Source: Eubacterium sp.
Lineage (GTDB): Bacteria > Bacillota > Clostridia > Peptostreptococcales > Anaerovoracaceae
NCBI GenBank assembly: GCA_017533915.1
Contig: JAFWHX010000016.1
Coordinates: forward strand, 1-64,000
Direction of reading: 5' to 3'
DNA length: 64,000 nucleotides
Each line of letters opens with the position of its first letter. Position 1 is the first letter of the stretch. Shown piece after piece: positions 60,235-64,000 of the stretch. Under the pieces are notes generated by a model that was not told the DNA's origin, did not search any database, and saw only the letters and a program-made list of their open reading frames with translations. A program made the translations under genes and the position numbers.

Positions 60235-61014
60235 TTACTCTTCGGCTTCACCAAGATATTTTGCGATGATCTCATCATATTTGCCGTTTGTCTTGATATT
60301 AGCAAGTCCGGCATTGAATGCGTCGATAAGATCCTGCTTGTCCTTGTTGAATACTGCCATACCATAAGCAGCCGGAGCATTTTCAGTTCCGTCTACATAC
60401 TTCATGTCAAGCTCGCCAGTCTTGATGCTGTACTTCAGAATAGGGGTATCATCGAAACATGCTACTGCCTGTCCGCCTGTTACCTGCTGATACATATCAG
60501 GAGATGTGGAAACACGTGTTACTGTGAATCCGATCTTCTCGCTGAGCTCAGTAGCATACTGGTCGCTCATCGTTCCGTTCTTTACTACTACGGTCTTCCC
60601 TTTCAGATCCTGAATGCTTGCAATGTCTGAGTCAGCCTTTACAGCCATTCCCTGTGTTGCATCGTAGTATCCTTCTGAGAAGATCCAGCCATTCTCTTTT
60701 CTTTCCTCTGTGATCGACGCGCCGGCGATCATACCGTCAGCCTGTCCGGCCTGACACTCTGCGATTGCCGCATCCCAGCCGATGTAGTGAAGATCATATG
60801 TGAATCCCTGGTCTTCAGCTATTGCCTGAAGGATCTCCATGTCGATACCCACAATATTGCCGTCCTCATCTTCGAACTCAAATGGGCTGAATCCTTTATC
60901 AGTTGCTATGGTATACTTCTTTCCTTCTGCTTCGCTCTTCTCCTTTGGAGCACATGCTGCAAGCATACCGACTGATAGTGCTGCGATAAGCACAAGCGCT
61001 AATACCTTTTTCAT
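60235..61014 (-). CDS. Polar amino acid ABC transporter, substrate-binding lipoprotein
   Basis: 259 residues. Signal with lipobox: KKVLALVLIAALSVGMLAAC, lipid Cys at 21. The periplasmic-type binding fold (SBP family 3) starts KYTIATDKGFSPFEFEDEDG; WDAAIAECQAGQADGMIAGA and SITEERKENGWIFSEGYY are family segments, and NGTMSDQYATE marks the second lobe. Ligand likely a polar amino acid (Gln, Glu, His, Arg or cystine type), not resolvable here. First gene of the ABC operon, with a near-consensus promoter. Confidence 0.92.
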   Translation of the reverse strand: MKKVLALVLIAALSVGMLAACAPKEKSEAEGKKYTIATDKGFSPFEFEDEDGNIVGIDMEILQAIAEDQGFTYDLHYIGWDAAIAECQAGQADGMIAGASITEERKENGWIFSEGYYDATQGMAVKADSDIASIQDLKGKTVVVKNGTMSDQYATELSEKIGFTVTRVSTSPDMYQQVTGGQAVACFDDTPILKYSIKTGELDMKYVDGTENAPAAYGMAVFNKDKQDLIDAFNAGLANIKTNGKYDEIIAKYLGEAEE

Positions 61015-61107
61015 TGAATCATCCTCCTTCTTTAAAACAGCTCAACCTCAAGCCGTCTATACGCCGGAAACAATACACCGATCCAGCGTATAATAAAACT
61101 ATTTTGT

Positions 61108-61136
61108 ATTATATCATTGATATTTCAACAATTCAA
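61108..61136 (-). promoter_or_regulatory. Promoter of the amino acid ABC operon
   Basis: TTGAAT, 17-base spacer, TATAAT on the minus strand, 94 bases before the binding-protein ATG. Confidence 0.8.
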
Positions 61137-61283
61137 TACCGGCTGACGATACATGATATCCTCGCATACTTCCCCATGAATGTACATAATACAATAACAG
61201 TACACTTTGAGGGTTTAACAATGCAAAGTACAAAAGTGTTCTTTTTTTGTTTTTCTGCACATATAACAGGTATTACGGTCTTC

Positions 61284-62162
61284 TTACACCGCCGTCCATA
61301 TTAATCTGTTGTCTGATATTTCTGATCGCACTCTGCCGGATCCTTCCAGCCACGCAAGATATGACCTCACCGTGCTTCCCACGAGTGCATGCTGCTCGAA
61401 CGTCATCTCGAGGCCGTAATCATCAAAAATTCCTTTAAGGATATCATCAAACACGGCAGACGCTTTGCATATTCCGGCTATTTTATCAGCTATCTCATGG
61501 ACTTTAGCGATATTCAGCTCAGCAAGCTCTGAGACATCTTCTGCCGGCTCTGCATGTGCAGGGATGAACAGTCTTGCTTTCATGGCTTTTACCGCTTCCA
61601 GCGTGCTCAGGTAAGCCTCCACGTCTACAATGAAGCTTATCTGATATTTCTTAAGTGTCTCAGCGCTCGCAAGACAATCCGCGAGATATACTATATCGTC
61701 TTGCGTCCTGAAGCCGACCATGTCGAACGAATGACCCGGAAGCGGCATCATCACCCATCCGTCAGGAAGAGCATGCTCGTCCAGCAAAATCGCATCACTT
61801 TCTTTAGCCATCAGAAACTTATGTCTCAGCTCTGACGGCGGATACCCTCCATAAAGGAAAGAAGGCTCCAGCAGTGGATGCCTGGTGAAGCTGCACTCGA
61901 TACCCGGAGCGTATATCCTGCACCCTGTCTGCACCGCAAGATACCTGTTCCCGCCTATATGATCCGCATGAGAATGCGTATTATATATCGCCGTCAGCTT
62001 CCAGCTGTTAGCATCCAGTATCTTCTTTACCTTTTTGCCTGCATCCTTGTCATTTCCGCTGTCGATCAGGCATACTTCATCATCGCCGGTCTTCACCAGG
62101 CCGATCTTTGCCGGGCTTTCAATGTAGTAGCAATCTTCAGATACCTGTACCAATTCATACAT
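61284..62162 (-). CDS. MBL-fold metallohydrolase
   Basis: 292 residues from the ATG at 62162 (GGAG about 9 bases upstream). Metallo-beta-lactamase fold with the metal motif YNTHSHADHIGG (H-x-H-x-D-H), further ligands in LPGHSFDMVG and VYLADCLAS, and a final IPAHAEPAED. C-terminal 70 residues are helical (LEMTFEQHALVGSTVRSYLAWLEGSG), like a winged-helix tail in some glyoxalase II-like hydrolases. Substrate unknown. Between the ABC operon and fbp. Confidence 0.85.
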   Translation of the reverse strand: MYELVQVSEDCYYIESPAKIGLVKTGDDEVCLIDSGNDKDAGKKVKKILDANSWKLTAIYNTHSHADHIGGNRYLAVQTGCRIYAPGIECSFTRHPLLEPSFLYGGYPPSELRHKFLMAKESDAILLDEHALPDGWVMMPLPGHSFDMVGFRTQDDIVYLADCLASAETLKKYQISFIVDVEAYLSTLEAVKAMKARLFIPAHAEPAEDVSELAELNIAKVHEIADKIAGICKASAVFDDILKGIFDDYGLEMTFEQHALVGSTVRSYLAWLEGSGRVRSEISDNRLIWTAV

Positions 62163-62231
62163 TACAGTTTCTCCTTCAGAACGCAGAAGCATATCTCTTA
62201 TAGAGGCTTTCTCAGTGACACTCTCAGTGCA

Positions 62232-64000
62232 TCAGTACCTCTCCTTGATCACACCGTCACGATATGCCTGCACAAGTTCCTTGAGATCCGCGATCTTCTG
62301 CTTGATATCGATTCCCTTGTCTGTATCTGCAACAAGCATCCGCTTATCCAGCTTTTCGACTACTTCAAGTCTGGGCGAATGGAATTCCTGCGTACCGTCT
62401 TCCTTCATCGGGCTGTATGGCTTATGTTCTGCAAGCGCCATGGAGTGTGAGTTGTAGATGAATGTGTAGCCTGCGATGCCGGTCGTCTTCTGATAAGCCT
62501 TTGACATACCGCCATCTATGATGAACAGCAGGCCGTCTGCCTTGATCGGGCTCTCGCCCTTTTTGATCTTTACAGGTACATGTCCGTTCAGGATCTTGGA
62601 CCTTGATGGATCAAGACCGAACTCACGAAGCATCTTCTCTACCGGTCCGCGCGATTTGATCAAAGTATAATATGGGCCGGTCGTTTCCTTATGTGTAGAC
62701 TTGTCTTCTATAAACATCCTCTCGAATGTCGTCATCTTGTCTTTGCCGAAGAGCGGCGACTTGCTGCCCTTCCAGAGGTACCACATGAGATCCCCCGGCT
62801 TTCCGCCCTCTGTTGCTTTTTCCGGCGTATAGAACTGCTTTCTTACCTGATCGTCCAGATACTCCATGAGAGCCCTGCCCTTATGTGACTCTCCTGCGAG
62901 CTTTACATCCATGAACTCACCGTCTGCAGTCATCGGCATGCATCCATGGAACATCAGGTTCCCGTTTGTGATCTTGAACAGCGCACCGTGGCTGAACAGG
63001 AATTTGATGTGCTCCTGCAGCTTTTCGGAGTTCCTGATAGATACCTCCAGTGCTTTCATCACAGTTTTCTCATCATCTGTAAGCTCGTATGGATGCGCCG
63101 GATCCACCGTCGGAAGGAACATATCCTTGAGCGGCCATACTTTTCCGTCGACAGTTACCGTCTTCTTATCAAAATCTATCTTGTCGAGCAGCAGCCTGTC
63201 CTCCATCTCATACTCCGGGTGCTCCATGATGAGCTGCCCTTCGACTTTGAGCATGATTATGGAGATGGCTTTGTTCATCCTGGCTGCAGTGCCCATGCTT
63301 ACCGGGTCGCCTTTATTCTCATCGTATAGATGCGGCTTGAAAGCTTCACACGGGTCATCTCGGTATGCCCTCGCAGCAAGTGACGTAAGAGGTCTCAGAT
63401 TGATACCGTAACCAACTTCCAGCATGTCAAAATTGTTATAGCTCACATTGTTTCTGATTATGTTCGCTATGCACGCCCAGTTCCCGCACGCGGCGCCCAT
63501 CCATATCACGTCGTGGTTCCCCCACTGGAAGTCCACATCGTGCTGTTCCATAAGGTAGTCCAGTATCTTATCCGGATGCCCCCCTCTGTCGAAGATGTCG
63601 CCTATTATGTGCAGCTGATCGATCGCCAGACTGCTTGTGACGTCTGCGAGTTCTCTGATAAAAGTCTCTGCAAGGCCGCATTCCACGATCGAATTGATGA
63701 TCGCCTCATAATAGCTCGTCTTGTTTTCCTCATCATCCGCATGGAGAAGCTCGTCCATCACATATCCCAGATACTCAGGAAGGCGCTTCCTGACCTTGGA
63801 CCTTGTATGCTTGCTCGCCACAGCTTTGCATATAGCGAGCATGCGGTATATCGACACTCTGCACCATTCGTCAAAATCCTGCTCGGATGCCTTTCTTCTC
63901 CTTATCTCTGAAGCCGCGTCATAGAACAAAGCCGCGAGCGCATCGCGCTCATCTTCTGTAAGCTCATCTCCAAAGCGGTCATCGATCTTGTCTTTTATCG
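62232..64000 (-). CDS. fbp: Fructose-1,6-bisphosphatase class III, N-terminus beyond window
   Basis: The 3' 589 codons; the frame stays open to the right edge, so the true start is outside. Class III enzymes (Bacillota gluconeogenesis) have about 640-670 residues, so roughly 60-80 are missing. Metal-site motifs of the phosphoesterase fold are visible: LHIIGDIFDRGGHPDKILDYL (in parts), QWGNHDVIWMGAACGNWACI, and ILNGHVPVK with IDGGMSKAYQ. It removes the 1-phosphate of fructose-1,6-bisphosphate; in Bacillus it is stimulated by phosphoenolpyruvate. 69 bases before the MBL gene. Confidence 0.95.
   Translation of the reverse strand, partial: IKDKIDDRFGDELTEDERDALAALFYDAASEIRRRKASEQDFDEWCRVSIYRMLAICKAVASKHTRSKVRKRLPEYLGYVMDELLHADDEENKTSYYEAIINSIVECGLAETFIRELADVTSSLAIDQLHIIGDIFDRGGHPDKILDYLMEQHDVDFQWGNHDVIWMGAACGNWACIANIIRNNVSYNNFDMLEVGYGINLRPLTSLAARAYRDDPCEAFKPHLYDENKGDPVSMGTAARMNKAISIIMLKVEGQLIMEHPEYEMEDRLLLDKIDFDKKTVTVDGKVWPLKDMFLPTVDPAHPYELTDDEKTVMKALEVSIRNSEKLQEHIKFLFSHGALFKITNGNLMFHGCMPMTADGEFMDVKLAGESHKGRALMEYLDDQVRKQFYTPEKATEGGKPGDLMWYLWKGSKSPLFGKDKMTTFERMFIEDKSTHKETTGPYYTLIKSRGPVEKMLREFGLDPSRSKILNGHVPVKIKKGESPIKADGLLFIIDGGMSKAYQKTTGIAGYTFIYNSHSMALAEHKPYSPMKEDGTQEFHSPRLEVVEKLDKRMLVADTDKGIDIKQKIADLKELVQAYRDGVIKERY

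Overview
The window reads as chromosome of an anaerobic, fermentative, Gram-positive member of the Bacillota (class Clostridia). Evidence: a complete V-type ATPase operon, pyruvate:ferredoxin oxidoreductase, a three-subunit flavin/iron-sulfur transhydrogenase, WhiA and RapZ, a class III fructose-bisphosphatase, Bacillota-type promoters and Shine-Dalgarno sites, and large secreted proteins with cell-surface modules. Genus and family cannot be fixed from this sequence. Nearly every gene lies on the minus strand. Only a phosphodiesterase and a purine permease (39.3-41.8 kb) are on the plus strand.

Layout, left to right. 0-5.8 kb: the start of an HTH regulator cut by the window edge, a nitrilase-family amidohydrolase, an RlmD-type rRNA methyltransferase, an EFR1-type flavodoxin/ferredoxin, an HTH/zinc-ribbon regulator, and then about 0.9 kb of gene-free DNA with two tandem-repeat families. 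5.8-14.7 kb: a nine-gene V-ATPase operon with its own promoter and a structured 5' leader. The K subunit carries the full set of Na+-site residues known from Enterococcus hirae. 14.9-19.9 kb: an AI-2E-family membrane protein, murB, a PHP hydrolase, rapZ and whiA, with no yvcK between the last two. 20-39 kb: the accessory heart of the window. Three cobalamin riboswitches, each with a terminator, precede (a) a 1440-residue secreted protein plus a 35-residue micropeptide, (b) a 1374-residue paralogue plus a near-identical micropeptide, and (c) an operon for a FIVAR-like repeat/Fn3 protein, a small HNH-associated-repeat protein, a membrane-anchored protein with a DUF4430 (transcobalamin C-terminal-like) domain, and a PQQ-propeller protein with several Ig-like modules.

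39-43 kb: the two plus-strand genes, then about 1.4 kb of gene-free DNA holding three more tandem-repeat families, one shared with the 5 kb locus. 43-51 kb: an StnABC/NfnABC-like transhydrogenase and PFOR, which would connect pyruvate oxidation, ferredoxin, NADH and NADPH. 51-57 kb: an EAL-domain protein with a degenerate GGDEF, tRNA-Arg(ACG), and a hybrid histidine kinase. 57-64 kb: a variant serine hydroxymethyltransferase, a polar amino acid ABC importer, an MBL-fold hydrolase and an fbp gene running off the right edge.

The most interesting system is the B12-responsive surface locus. Aptamers in front of secreted proteins, at least one with a transcobalamin-like fold family, suggest corrinoid capture or B12-dependent remodelling of the cell surface. 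The duplicated micropeptides inside it have no function I can assign.
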